A stretch of DNA of 64,000 bases from JAJDAH01 sp964487605 (GCA_964487605.1 CAZARU010000003.1:62001-126000), one strand, 5' to 3'; shown: positions 1 through 9,359, numbered from the stretch's first letter. The notes: a model not told the origin generated them from the letters alone. Numbers and translations: made by a program.

Positions 1-645
1 GTACGGATCGCTGACGATGGGACAGAACTTGACGGGCAGTGGGTCCAGCTCGTCGAGCTCGCGCGCCAGGATCTGGTGCAGGTTGACGCGGACATCGACG
101 TAGGAGCCCCAGGGCACTTCTGCCAGTCCCTGCAGGCGGCGCAGGAGCCCGACGCCCGCCTGTGCGTAGCAGAACCGACACCCGATGAGGCACCCGACGT
201 ACGGGTTGAGGAGGTAGTACGGGTCGGCCGGCGTGCCGGAAGAATCGAGCGCGCGGCTCACCTGCACGTGCCGGATGCGAAGCCCCCCCTCGGACGACTC
301 CCGCACTGCTCGCGCTTCGCTCTCCAGCGACGACACCACGCGGTCCTCGTTGGATGCGACGAGCGCGGCCACGGCGTCACACGCGCGCAGGCCCACGTCC
401 GGCTCCACGGGGCGGGACTTCTCTCCCGTCCGGTAGGAGAGCAAAAAGCGCTTCGTCCGTGCGGCGTGGGGGGTGGCGTCCGCGACCGGTGCGAGCTCGA
501 CGTCCACCGTGCCACCGTCGAGTCCGAGCTTCGCCCGCAGTCCGCCCTCCGTGGACACGTCGCGCAGGATCAGGCCGGCGGCGATCTCGTCACCCGGCTG
601 CGCCGGTGCCAGCAGGCGCGAGAGGTGTTCGCGAAGGTCCGTCAC
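1..645 (-). CDS. SPL-like radical SAM protein (3' end cut by window edge)
   Basis: The first 215 residues are visible, starting from a GTG at 645; the rest lies beyond base 1. After about 140 residues of unknown N-terminal sequence comes LLNPYVGC-LIGCRFCYAQ, a CX3CX2C [4Fe-4S]/SAM motif (Cys152, 156, 159). The NPYxGC...GCxFCYA context is that of the spore-photoproduct-lyase-like / Rv2578c-type rSAM family, which acts on unknown substrates. The start codon overlaps the stop of the upstream gene (GTGA), so it is the distal member of the long minus-strand rSAM operon. The rSAM call is secure; subfamily and substrate are inference. Confidence 0.85.
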   Translation of the reverse strand, partial: MTDLREHLSRLLAPAQPGDEIAAGLILRDVSTEGGLRAKLGLDGGTVDVELAPVADATPHAARTKRFLLSYRTGEKSRPVEPDVGLRACDAVAALVASNEDRVVSSLESEARAVRESSEGGLRIRHVQVSRALDSSGTPADPYYLLNPYVGCLIGCRFCYAQAGVGLLRRLQGLAEVPWGSYVDVRVNLHQILARELDELDPLPVKFCPIVSDPY

Positions 646-2936
646 TTGCCGTCCGTGGGCAGGGCCATCCAGTCGAACAGGCGCGTCGACGCTTCGAGGG
701 GGCTGGCCTCGAGGGCGATGCCTCGCTCGATGCAGCGTTCGACGAGGGCGGAAAGCGCACGAACGGCCTCCGGCAAGCGGTCGAGCCCCACGGCGTCGAG
801 GGCGACCTCCACGCGCGCGGCGCCCACGCCGGAGCTGCGGGCGACGTCCGCGCAGTCGCGAAGCGAGCTCAGTGCGTCGCGGTGCATCGGGAGCCGCAGC
901 TCTACGCCCATGCCGCGCGTCGCGACGAGGCTGCGCAGACCGGCGATTGCCTGATCGTGGGCGCCATCGTCCCGCGTGATGCCGTCGGAGATCGCAGCGG
1001 TTGCTCCGAACAGCTTGATGCTCGCGGACGACAGTCCGCTGGCGATGGCGGCCCGCACGAACGACGGATAGGCGAACCGCCGGCCGTTGGACACGACGCC
1101 GACGTGGCGGCGATCGATACCACGAGCCAGGCGGACGGCTTCTAGGAACGCGGGGTGCAGCGTGGGCTCCCTGCCGGCGAGCACGACGGGTTCTCCGCCG
1201 GCTCGGGCGTGCTCGACGCGAGCGGCGATCGCACTGGGCGAGTCCGCCATCCAGGTGTCGCGGTTCGAGCAGCTCGCGCACGCGTTGTTGCAGCTCCCCG
1301 CGAAGAGCGCCGAGACGCCGCGCTCGTTGCGAGCCTTTCGCAGGCCGTCCGGTCGGGTCTGCGGGCTGGCGATCGACGCGAGCGCCGTGCGCAGCTCGTC
1401 GAGGTCTCGCATCACCTTCGCGACGGCGTTGGCGTGCGCCCCCGGCGCGGCTCGCCGGGCGAACCCGGACGCCGCGCGGAGCTGGGCCACTTCACTCTCG
1501 GCCCCCAGGGCGTCGCGGAGTGCGGCCGCTAGCTCGTACGCGAGGCGCGTCCGCTCGTCGAGGAACCTCCACGGCAGCTCGGGGTTGTAGCCCTTTCGCC
1601 TCCCGGCCCCCTCGTCGCCGTGCGACCACTCCGCGGTGACGGCGCCATCACGCTCGGCGGCGTAGAAGATGGGCAGGTCACGGTAGAGGCGCAGGCGGTT
1701 GCGCCCCATGTCGAAGAAGAGTTCGCGGAGCCCGTGGCGGCGGATCACCCTGGTCGAGTCCCGAAGGTCCTCCGGTGTGGTCCACGGGTTCCAGAGGATG
1801 AGGCTGTGTCCGCGTGCCCGGGCGTAGTCGAATGCATCGGGATACTCGCAGGCCAGGGCGCGCATGGCGGCGACGGCCGCGAGGGAGTCCTCTACCGTCA
1901 TTCCCTTGTTGTAGCGCTCGAGTTCGGCGTCGCTGAACGCCTCGAACCCCGAGAGGTACACCTCCAGGCGGTTCCCCGTGTCGCGCGCCGCGCGGACGCC
2001 GTTCGTGATCTCCTCAACGTCGCGGACGAAGGCGTCGGCGCGCGCGGCGAACAGCCAGCGTGCCGGACGAACGCCAGCGTCGTGCGCCGTGCGCAGGAGC
2101 GTGGGCAGGTAGCGCACCGGGTACTGGTCCGTCAGCACGAACTCGCGAACGTCGGGTGCCACGCGGTTGAAGTGCAGCGCCTGCGCCACGAGATCGGAAA
2201 CGACCTGTTCGTGGGGGCGCTTCTCGTAGTCCCCGCCCATGCTGCAGAAGGCGCAGCCGCGGCGGGCGATGGGCAAGGTCGGGGGATAGGCGATGCCTCG
2301 ATAGTGACGGTTCTGGAGCGGATCGAGCGCGAAGGGGCATCCGACGTTGCCCATCAACGCCTTGCGCTCCACGCGGGGCGGCGGGTGCAGGCTGATCACG
2401 TCGTGCTCCGCGACCGGCTCGAATCGCCAGGTCGTGCCCGTCGTCGGTCGAGTGGGGACGATCAACGGCGTGCCGTCGCGCCGTTCGAGTGTCGGGTTCG
2501 CGTCGTAGGACGCCAGCCAGTGGTCGAACTCCGCACGGAGCTCCGCGACGGTCGGGGTCCTGCGCGTCGCTCCGCTCTTCGTCGTGCCGGGATCAGCACC
2601 GACGATGACGTCGACGCCGTCGATGGGCTCCACCGAGTCGCCGCGGGTGACCTGGATGCACGCGCCCCCGGTCCTTTCCACGTGGGCGCGAATGGGGGAC
2701 GAGTCGAAGAGCCGCTCCACCACGACGACCGAGACGCGCTTGCGCTCCAGCCATTGCTCCAGGCGGCGGGCGACCTCGGTGTTCCCAGCCTCCCTCGCGC
2801 CGTCGTAGTAGACACGCACCATGGAGGCCTCGTGCCCCGCGGTGCGGGCGTCGGCGCAGAGCAGACCCAGCAGCGTGTCCGGGAAGAATCCGTCACTCAG
2901 CTCGCCGTAAGGGAGCACGAAGGCGACGCGCTGCAC
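642..2936 (-). CDS. Tandem radical SAM protein with atypical first cluster motif
   Basis: 764 residues from a GTG start. Residues 1-150 resemble a B12-binding-type Rossmann fold but show no DxHxxG motif. The first barrel has RRGCAFC (Cys228, 231) preceded 28 residues earlier by GNVGCPF (Cys200), giving C-X27-C-X2-C instead of CX3CX2C; it continues with an NKG segment and NPWTTPEDL. The second barrel starts with CNNACASC (Cys549, 553, 556; canonical CX3CX2C) followed by AGREPTLHP, which takes the place of the usual GGEPT motif. The first half is clearly paralogous to the protein at 17405-19234. It lies in the minus-strand operon and overlaps the next gene by 4 bp. Reaction and substrate are unknown. 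Confidence 0.85.
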   Translation of the reverse strand: MQRVAFVLPYGELSDGFFPDTLLGLLCADARTAGHEASMVRVYYDGAREAGNTEVARRLEQWLERKRVSVVVVERLFDSSPIRAHVERTGGACIQVTRGDSVEPIDGVDVIVGADPGTTKSGATRRTPTVAELRAEFDHWLASYDANPTLERRDGTPLIVPTRPTTGTTWRFEPVAEHDVISLHPPPRVERKALMGNVGCPFALDPLQNRHYRGIAYPPTLPIARRGCAFCSMGGDYEKRPHEQVVSDLVAQALHFNRVAPDVREFVLTDQYPVRYLPTLLRTAHDAGVRPARWLFAARADAFVRDVEEITNGVRAARDTGNRLEVYLSGFEAFSDAELERYNKGMTVEDSLAAVAAMRALACEYPDAFDYARARGHSLILWNPWTTPEDLRDSTRVIRRHGLRELFFDMGRNRLRLYRDLPIFYAAERDGAVTAEWSHGDEGAGRRKGYNPELPWRFLDERTRLAYELAAALRDALGAESEVAQLRAASGFARRAAPGAHANAVAKVMRDLDELRTALASIASPQTRPDGLRKARNERGVSALFAGSCNNACASCSNRDTWMADSPSAIAARVEHARAGGEPVVLAGREPTLHPAFLEAVRLARGIDRRHVGVVSNGRRFAYPSFVRAAIASGLSSASIKLFGATAAISDGITRDDGAHDQAIAGLRSLVATRGMGVELRLPMHRDALSSLRDCADVARSSGVGAARVEVALDAVGLDRLPEAVRALSALVERCIERGIALEASPLEASTRLFDWMALPTDGK

Positions 2937-3002
2937 GGAGCGAGGGTAGCACGCGGTCGCGCAGATCGTCGGGGTTGGGCCGGCGCTGCGGGAACGCGAA
3001 CG

Positions 3003-3548
3003 TCAATCGGAGGCGTCGGCTTCGGCGGCCGACACGCACTCGTCATAGACGGCCTGAGCCGCCTCGCATCCGACGAAGCCGATGGAATCGTCCACCTTGC
3101 AGTAGGCCATGGGCGCGGGCCACGCGCAGGCCATGAGCTCGCGCCATGCGGCGCCACACGCACCTGCCGCGTTGTCCCCGCAACGCTGAATGCAGCTCGG
3201 CAAGTCGAGCGGCACGCACGGGTTCACGATGAACGGAGGGCAGAAGTCGGCGCAGTCCGGCGCGGGACCGTAGTCGGGCGCGACGTCGGCAATGCCGGCG
3301 TCCCGACCGGCGGAGCCATCCGTATCCACTCCGCCCGAGCCACCCGGCGCACCCGCGACCCCCGCGGTCCCTGCGGCGCCACCGGCCCCCGCGGTGCTCG
3401 ACCCGGCGGTTCCACCCGCGGACGCGTCGGCGGAGCCGGCGCTGCCGCCCGAGCCTGCACTTCCACCCGAACCTTCACCGTCGGACCCGCACGCGGCGGC
3501 TGCGACGAGGGAGAACACCACGGTCCCGACGGAACGAACGAGCGTCAT
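3003..3548 (-). CDS. Small Cys-containing lipoprotein inside the rSAM operon
   Basis: 181 residues from ATG at 3548. The signal peptide ends in a lipobox (VAAAACGSD), followed by a Gly/Ser/Ala linker typical of myxobacterial lipoproteins. The C-terminal 90 residues contain about eight cysteines in a pattern (CADFCPPF...CIQRCGD...CGAAW...CEAA) expected to form disulfides. It should be lipid-anchored in the cell envelope. It lies between two tandem rSAM genes, 34 bp after one and 66 bp before the other, so it is probably co-transcribed; a functional link is not shown. No family was recognised. Confidence 0.8.
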   Translation of the reverse strand: MTLVRSVGTVVFSLVAAAACGSDGEGSGGSAGSGGSAGSADASAGGTAGSSTAGAGGAAGTAGVAGAPGGSGGVDTDGSAGRDAGIADVAPDYGPAPDCADFCPPFIVNPCVPLDLPSCIQRCGDNAAGACGAAWRELMACAWPAPMAYCKVDDSIGFVGCEAAQAVYDECVSAAEADASD

Positions 3549-3582
3549 CGGGTCCCCATCCAACAGGACGCTCGTGAAATCG

Positions 3583-5502
3583 TCAAGGGGTTGCGGTGCT
3601 CTTGACGCGTCCTCGGAGCTGCACGAGCCGCGTCGTCGCACGATCCGTGAGGGCTCGCAGTGGCGGCAGGCCCGTGACGTCGGCGTGGAACGGTCGAATC
3701 TCCTCGTCACCGTACGCCTCGACGTAGCTCTTCCGAACCCCGATGCAACGCGACGTGAACGAGCACTCCGCGCAGCGCGCGGGCTTGTAGAACTGGTCGT
3801 CGAAGTCGTCGCTGAGAAAGATCTGATCGAGCACCTTCTCGTAGTACTCGAGTTCACCGTCCAGCATGCACGGCGGATAGCCGCCCTGACCTATCATGCC
3901 GCCGAATCCCACGTTGGCCTCGAGGGCAATGTCGAGCGCCTCCTTCACGTACGGCTTGATCTCGGTGAACGACGGAACCACCCACATGTAGACCAGGTCG
4001 CTCATTCCCTGCGCGATGGCCAGGCATACGCTGAGGCGGCCGCCGTCTGCCGGAAACTCCTTGGCGAAGAACCGGAACGTGTCCGGCAGCTCCCGGAAGT
4101 TGTTCTTCGTGATCACGTGCGCGATCTGCGTCTGCACGCCCAGCTTACGGAAGTTGTGGAGGGCGCGGACCGTCTTGCCGAAAGCTTGCGGCAGCTTCGT
4201 GATCCTGTCGGAACGCTCCGGATCGACGCTGTGGAGCGAGACGCTGACCTTGGTCAGCCCGGCATCGACCAGCTTCTGGGCATATTCGAGATCTGCGGCG
4301 CGCACACCGTTAGTCTGAATCTCGATGGTGTCGAAACTTCGAGCTCTTCCATGGGCGATGAGTGCGTCGAGATCGGGGTGTAGGGTCGGTTCGCCGCCCG
4401 AGAGGACGAGGTGGCGAGTGCCTCCGTCGGCGAAGCCGTCGATGACCTTGCGCAACTCGTCCGTCGCGAAGTCGGGGACGGTTCGATCCACGAAGCAGAA
4501 CGCGCAGCTCATGTTGCAGTGCCCATTCACGCGCAGGAGGCCTCGGGCCGAGCGCCCACCCGCAGCCTCGAACGGGGACACGTTCTTGTAGTCGAACTCG
4601 TCCAGGCGGTTCAGCTTGCGGAGCTTCCACGCCGTCGAGACTTCCAGCGGAATGGGCTGAAGCTCGGCGGCCCCGAACGCTGCGAGGTGAGCCGGCTCGA
4701 TGCCCTTGCACGAGGCATTGAGCGAACACGTCGCACACGCATCGACGCGCGCCAAAGGTTCGTCGCGACTGCGCATGAACGTGAAGCGTTCGTGAAAGAC
4801 GGCTCCGAAGCGATCCAGGATGCCGGCCACCGCGCACGCGGAGATAGCGCGCTTGCTCGCGAAGCCATACTCGACGCGACGGTCGTGGCACGTGGAAAAG
4901 ACTCGCCCGGCAGTTCGCGCTGCGTCCGCTGGACGAAGCAGCGTCGCATGCAGGTGGGGATGCACGCTGCCCGGGAAAGGCACGTCCACCAGGAGCCCAC
5001 GCGGTCGCTTCGGCTGGTCCATCAGCCAGTCGGTCAGGGGCTCGATGTCGGCCTGGTTCGGGCGGGCCAGCGGCACCACCACGTAGACGCGGAGGTCCGA
5101 GGCGAGGGCGTTGCCGAGTCCGACGATGCTCTGCTTGAAGGTGCCCGAGGTGCGCATCATCCGGTCGTGGATGGGCTCGCGGATCGCGGGACACACGATC
5201 CTGAGGGTCTGGAAGCCGCTCGCTGCGAGGGCTTCGACGACGTCGGGATCCGACAGTGGTGCCCCGTCCGTCTCCAGGGTCAGGTCGGCGAAGCCGCGCG
5301 CACGACACTCCCGCGCGACGTCGAAGAAGTCCGGGTGTCCGGTAGGCGAACCACCGCTGAACGTGATCCGGTGCGTCACGGCCGGATCGTGACGCGCGAG
5401 CGCCTCGAACAAGGACGCCCTCGTCGCGGGTGGGCCTGGCTCCAGCTCGGCGAAGCGCAGCGGCAACTCACCGCCGAAGAACGTGATTCGCCCGTGTCGC
5501 AT
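3583..5502 (-). CDS. Tandem radical SAM protein; first barrel lacks cluster cysteines
   Basis: 639 residues from ATG at 5502; an in-frame stop lies 18 bp upstream, which fixes the N-terminus. The first half reads like an rSAM barrel (THRITFSGG-SPTGHPDF, then LTLETDG) but has no CX3CX2C and no room for one, so it is a degenerate or pseudo-rSAM domain. It ends in a Cys cluster (CATCSLNASCKG). The second half is a canonical rSAM: CNMSCAFC (Cys329, 333, 336), LSGGEPTLHPD and TNG, ending in another Cys cluster (CAECSFTSRCIG) of SPASM/twitch type for an auxiliary Fe-S cluster. The layout matches the first two thirds of the protein at 21358-24318. Substrate unknown. Confidence 0.88.
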   Translation of the reverse strand: MRHGRITFFGGELPLRFAELEPGPPATRASLFEALARHDPAVTHRITFSGGSPTGHPDFFDVARECRARGFADLTLETDGAPLSDPDVVEALAASGFQTLRIVCPAIREPIHDRMMRTSGTFKQSIVGLGNALASDLRVYVVVPLARPNQADIEPLTDWLMDQPKRPRGLLVDVPFPGSVHPHLHATLLRPADAARTAGRVFSTCHDRRVEYGFASKRAISACAVAGILDRFGAVFHERFTFMRSRDEPLARVDACATCSLNASCKGIEPAHLAAFGAAELQPIPLEVSTAWKLRKLNRLDEFDYKNVSPFEAAGGRSARGLLRVNGHCNMSCAFCFVDRTVPDFATDELRKVIDGFADGGTRHLVLSGGEPTLHPDLDALIAHGRARSFDTIEIQTNGVRAADLEYAQKLVDAGLTKVSVSLHSVDPERSDRITKLPQAFGKTVRALHNFRKLGVQTQIAHVITKNNFRELPDTFRFFAKEFPADGGRLSVCLAIAQGMSDLVYMWVVPSFTEIKPYVKEALDIALEANVGFGGMIGQGGYPPCMLDGELEYYEKVLDQIFLSDDFDDQFYKPARCAECSFTSRCIGVRKSYVEAYGDEEIRPFHADVTGLPPLRALTDRATTRLVQLRGRVKSTATP

Positions 5503-5641
5503 CGGTGCTCTACGTCACGCAGTGCCCGCTGGTCCGAGAGGCCGTGACGCGTCATTGTGGCACGGCCGCAGCAGGCCGGTCCACCGACGGCCGCTGCTTC
5601 TCCCGGCGAAGGGGCGAGGGCGACTCCGTGACGAGTCGCGA

Positions 5642-7492
5642 TCAGCCTCCGAGCACCGGGCGAGGCGCTTCACGCCGGCCGTGCCCATGTGCGCGCTGGT
5701 GGTCGCCGCCGCGCCGCTTCACCCTGAACAGCCCGAGGTCCATGCGCCCCCGCAGCAGCAGATCGCCCTCCGTCGAGAGCACGGCCGCGCCCACCTCCAT
5801 CACGCGGATCGTGAGCTCGATGCGAAACGTCCTGTCCGACGTCGATGGACCAAGGGACGAGAGGTCGAGCACGGCCATGCCCCAGGGCGAGAGGGCTCGA
5901 AACCACGCCGGATCTGGCTGCTCGCTGCCGGGCGCACGAGGACAGAAGACGATCAGATCCGCGCCAGGCGGCACCACGAGGGACGCGGTCAGGTAGTGCC
6001 CGCGGTGGGTCGAGGTGTGCGCCAGGTCGGAGGGGGCGTCGTCCGTGAGCGTGAAGGCGTCGGATTCGAGCGCGCCCGCCGCGCCGCCGTAGAAGGTTCC
6101 CTCCCAGGACGTGTGCAGCCGTCCGGAAGACCGCCGCGCCGGCATCATCGTCCAGGCCAGGCCGGGCAGCGTCGGTAGACAGTGCGCCTCCCACTGTCGG
6201 GCGATGGTCAGCCAGTACTCGCGACGGGCGTCGTCTGGCACGGGCATCTTGCCGGGCTCCATGCCGCGCTCGTCGATGTAGCCGAACCCTTCGAGCAGCG
6301 TCGCGAGCGCCGGCGAGAGGCACCGTGCAGCGGGAAACGTCCAGAGCGGTTCCATGATCTCGCGCAGCTCTCTCACGGGTCGCCGATGGTCGTCCGTCGG
6401 CCGCTCTAGGTTCCAGACGCTTCCGTGGAACACCATGAGCTTCGGAGGCTCCTCCGCGATGACCTCCTCGCGTGCTCGAACGACGGACTTCGGGTCGATG
6501 GCGCACATGTGCAGTCGCAGCTTGTCCGAGGTGCGTGTCGCCGCGGCGACGAGGGACCACTCGCGCTCTTCGCCGGCCAGGCGCTCGGGGCTGATGGCGG
6601 GTACGTGCTCCATGGGTGGCACCGCGGAGATGGTCACCTCGCAATCGAACGCTTCGTGGAGCATCGCCAGCTGTTCGGCGGGGGGAGGCCTGCACAGGAA
6701 GATTGCGATGCCCGATTCGAAGCGAAACGGACCTGCCGCGGCCAGCGCCTGGAGCTGCGCCGTGAACGGGGTGGGGGGGATCTTGCTCGCGATGAATCGG
6801 ATCTTCTTCGAGCCCAGGGACTCTGCGAGGCGCACCTGCTCCACCAGCGACTTCGGCGAACGGATCAGGATGCCTTTGCCGTGCGTCTCCGCGAAGGAGC
6901 CGTAGCTGTTCGAGCACCGGAGCGGACAGCCGCGCGCCATCAGGATCACGCGGCACTGACTGTGCGCCTCTGCGTCGTGATCGACGACGCTCTCCAGGGT
7001 GGGAAACCAGTTCGTGGTGATCGTGTCCGTCGCGTCGAATTCTTCCTCTGTCATGCGCTGCAGGGGCGGGGAATGGGCATCACGCGAGAACACGTTGGGA
7101 ATTCCGGTGGGCGCCGCACCGGCGAGCAGGCCGTGCACGAGCCGCGCGAACGCGACCTCGGAGTCGCCGCGGATCACGTAATCGACCGGATGAGCGGAGA
7201 GCAGCTCGACGGGGTAGTGCCCCGCCGTGATCCCGCCGACGACGATCTTCACGTCCGGGTTGACGTGTTTCACGTGCGCTGCGAGCCGCGCGAACCCCGG
7301 CACGGCGATGGACCAGTGCAGGTCGATGGCGACGACCCGCGCCGCGCGGATCTCGTCGTCGTCGACTTCGAAGGCGTAGCGGCCGAGCTTGGGTGCGTCC
7401 ACGGCGTTCATGCACGCCACGGCGCCCGCCGGAACCGCCAGGTCGTTGAAGTGCCCCTCGGGATGGATCAGCAGGACCTGAGCGGGAACCAC
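5642..7492 (-). CDS. B12-binding-type radical SAM homologue with CX3CX2S motif
   Basis: 616 residues from a GTG start, 13 bp after the stop of the upstream gene. Residues 1-150 form a B12-binding-like fold (VKIVVGGITA, DYVIRGDSE), but DxHxxG is not seen. The rSAM site reads ARGCPLRCSNSYGSF: Cys189 and Cys193 are present, while the position of the third cluster ligand (196) is Ser, codon AGC, one base from TGC. The rest of the barrel follows. The C-terminal 180 residues match nothing I recognise. With two cysteines it may bind an unusual or no [4Fe-4S] cluster, or the change may be inactivating. It belongs to the minus-strand rSAM operon; 139 bp separate it from the next gene. Confidence 0.82.
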   Translation of the reverse strand: MVPAQVLLIHPEGHFNDLAVPAGAVACMNAVDAPKLGRYAFEVDDDEIRAARVVAIDLHWSIAVPGFARLAAHVKHVNPDVKIVVGGITAGHYPVELLSAHPVDYVIRGDSEVAFARLVHGLLAGAAPTGIPNVFSRDAHSPPLQRMTEEEFDATDTITTNWFPTLESVVDHDAEAHSQCRVILMARGCPLRCSNSYGSFAETHGKGILIRSPKSLVEQVRLAESLGSKKIRFIASKIPPTPFTAQLQALAAAGPFRFESGIAIFLCRPPPAEQLAMLHEAFDCEVTISAVPPMEHVPAISPERLAGEEREWSLVAAATRTSDKLRLHMCAIDPKSVVRAREEVIAEEPPKLMVFHGSVWNLERPTDDHRRPVRELREIMEPLWTFPAARCLSPALATLLEGFGYIDERGMEPGKMPVPDDARREYWLTIARQWEAHCLPTLPGLAWTMMPARRSSGRLHTSWEGTFYGGAAGALESDAFTLTDDAPSDLAHTSTHRGHYLTASLVVPPGADLIVFCPRAPGSEQPDPAWFRALSPWGMAVLDLSSLGPSTSDRTFRIELTIRVMEVGAAVLSTEGDLLLRGRMDLGLFRVKRRGGDHQRAHGHGRREAPRPVLGG

Positions 7493-7505
7493 GGTCTTCG
7501 CCGAA

Positions 7506-9359
7506 TCACTCGCAACCGGCGCAGATGTCCCTCACCCACGCCTCGTAGTCCACGGTCCGGTCGTACTCGGTACCCCAGAGGCGGTCCATTCGCTCGAGGA
7601 CCGCCGGGCTGTAGAGGAAAACTCCGTAGATGACCTTGTCGGCGTGGGGATCGACGTGCGCGATCACGCGGTCACCCTCGACGGACAAGGCGCCCATGTC
7701 CTCGAGATCCTTCCAACCGTCCGGCGCGACCTCCCAGGGCGCACGCCCGAACAACGAGCGGAAGTGGCTGACGGCGTAGCCGTCCTGGAAGTTGTGCAGC
7801 AGGTACCTGTGCGCCTCTTCGTCGTCGTCGGACGGGACGGCGTAGTACGTGCGATGGCGGTCGACGACGCGCAGCAGGGAGGCGTCGATGCCCGCCGTCG
7901 TCTCGTAGTTCTTGCTCGTTTCGTAGAAGTGGCTCCCGAACGAGTGCGCGTACGCGGAGACGCCGACGCCCAGCAGCGAGGCGTTGTAGTCTCGCCACTC
8001 GACGATTTGTGCGTTGCACGCCGACTCGTCGCGGCTGGAGGGCATTCCGAGGCGGGGCACGATGCCGTGCTCGCGCAGGATCGCGTTCCCCCAGCTCAAC
8101 ATCTTGCGGCGGCGCTCCACCTGCTCGCGATCATGCTCCGGAAGCGTGGCGTGGACCGGGCGAAAGCCGCTGAGATGAAGCGAGTCGGGCTCGACGGAGA
8201 GCGCGAACGAAACGTCGCTCTGGAACGCTTCGAAGGACTGCCCGTCCATGCCGGCCATCACGTCCATGTTGACGAGGATTCCGCGCTCGTGCGCCGCCTT
8301 GGTCACGCTGCGGATCTTGTCTGCCTTGTTGAAGCGGTTGGCGCGGCGCTGCGCCTCCGCGTCCAGCGACTGAACGCCGATGGTGACGCGGTTCACGCGG
8401 CCGACGCGCTGCATCACGTCCAGCTTCTCGTCGTTGAGGGAGTCGGGGTTCGTTTCGACCGTGATCTGGGTCGTTTGCGGGATGGTGAAGCTGCCGTGCA
8501 TCGCTCCGAAGAGCTGCTCCATCTGAGCGCGCGTCATGAGCGAGGGCGTGCCTCCGCCCATGAAGACGGAGGAGATGGGTAGATCGTCCACGAGCTCCCC
8601 GTACGCGCGAAGATCCTTCGCGAGCTGATCCACGTAGCGGGCCATCGAGCCGTCGGCGATGGTGTCGGTCATCGAGCAGTAGCAGAAGTGGCAGCGCACC
8701 GTGCAGAACGGGAAGTGGATGTACAGGCCCAGGCGATTCGGCGCGCTCCCTTCACGGATGCGACGAGCGGTCTCGCGCCACCCGTTCCGGATTTCCTCTT
8801 CGGGGGTCGGCACGCCGATGGCGCCCACGTAGGGGTAGAACTCCTGAAGCACCAAGGTCCGCCACTTCGTGACCGTCTTTCCGTCGCTCCGCTGGATGGG
8901 AGGCATGATGCGAGGATCGGTGCTGAGAGCTTTGTAGGCGTAGAACGAAGCCTTCCGCAGTCGCTCGTCGCGGCCGCTCGGCGCGCGTCGAGGGCGACTG
9001 ATGGGCGGAACGGGTGCCGGGAACTTCAACGGATCCGGCGGCAGCCGCTCCAGGCTCCGCTTCAGGTCCCGGAGGAAGGCGCGGACGACCTCGGGCGTCG
9101 GGTCGGCGTCACAGCGGACGTTGAACGAGACGGTCGGTCGAGAGAGCCAGCTGGCGTGCTCGTCGGGGGCGCGGGCATCGACGAGAATTTCGTGACCCTC
9201 GAGCTCGAGCCGCGCCCGCACCGGTACGGCCTGCGGGTCTACCGACCAGTCCTTGAGGCCAGGCAGGTCGCCGGCGAGGCGACCGAACGCGAGGGCGAGC
9301 CACTCGTGCGCGTCGGTTTCCGTCGGGTGTGATGACTGCGTCGCGGCCGTGTCGCTCAT
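7506..9359 (-). CDS. HemN/HemW-like radical SAM protein
   Basis: 617 residues from ATG at 9359. Residues 1-190 are an N-terminal extension not found in plain HemW. Then come the HemN-class signatures: LYIHFPFC-TVRCHFCYC (Cys219, 223, 226, plus 228, i.e. CX3CX2CXC), FMGGGTPSL, VETNPDSL and RVTIGVQSLD. HemN-type enzymes decarboxylate coproporphyrinogen III, whereas HemW-type relatives bind haem or modify other substrates; the setting here suggests a specialised-metabolite role (inference). The start overlaps the upstream stop (ATGA), indicating translational coupling. Confidence 0.9.
   Translation of the reverse strand: MSDTAATQSSHPTETDAHEWLALAFGRLAGDLPGLKDWSVDPQAVPVRARLELEGHEILVDARAPDEHASWLSRPTVSFNVRCDADPTPEVVRAFLRDLKRSLERLPPDPLKFPAPVPPISRPRRAPSGRDERLRKASFYAYKALSTDPRIMPPIQRSDGKTVTKWRTLVLQEFYPYVGAIGVPTPEEEIRNGWRETARRIREGSAPNRLGLYIHFPFCTVRCHFCYCSMTDTIADGSMARYVDQLAKDLRAYGELVDDLPISSVFMGGGTPSLMTRAQMEQLFGAMHGSFTIPQTTQITVETNPDSLNDEKLDVMQRVGRVNRVTIGVQSLDAEAQRRANRFNKADKIRSVTKAAHERGILVNMDVMAGMDGQSFEAFQSDVSFALSVEPDSLHLSGFRPVHATLPEHDREQVERRRKMLSWGNAILREHGIVPRLGMPSSRDESACNAQIVEWRDYNASLLGVGVSAYAHSFGSHFYETSKNYETTAGIDASLLRVVDRHRTYYAVPSDDDEEAHRYLLHNFQDGYAVSHFRSLFGRAPWEVAPDGWKDLEDMGALSVEGDRVIAHVDPHADKVIYGVFLYSPAVLERMDRLWGTEYDRTVDYEAWVRDICAGCE

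Noticed and set aside
1620..3605. Long open frame (661 codons) on the plus strand
   Set aside because: It lies antisense to the tandem rSAM gene and the lipoprotein gene, and has no recognisable domain or signal peptide; long antisense frames are expected at this GC content.
4411..5547. Plus-strand frame of 378 codons
   Set aside because: Antisense shadow of the rSAM gene at 3583-5502, whose cysteine motifs are unmistakable.
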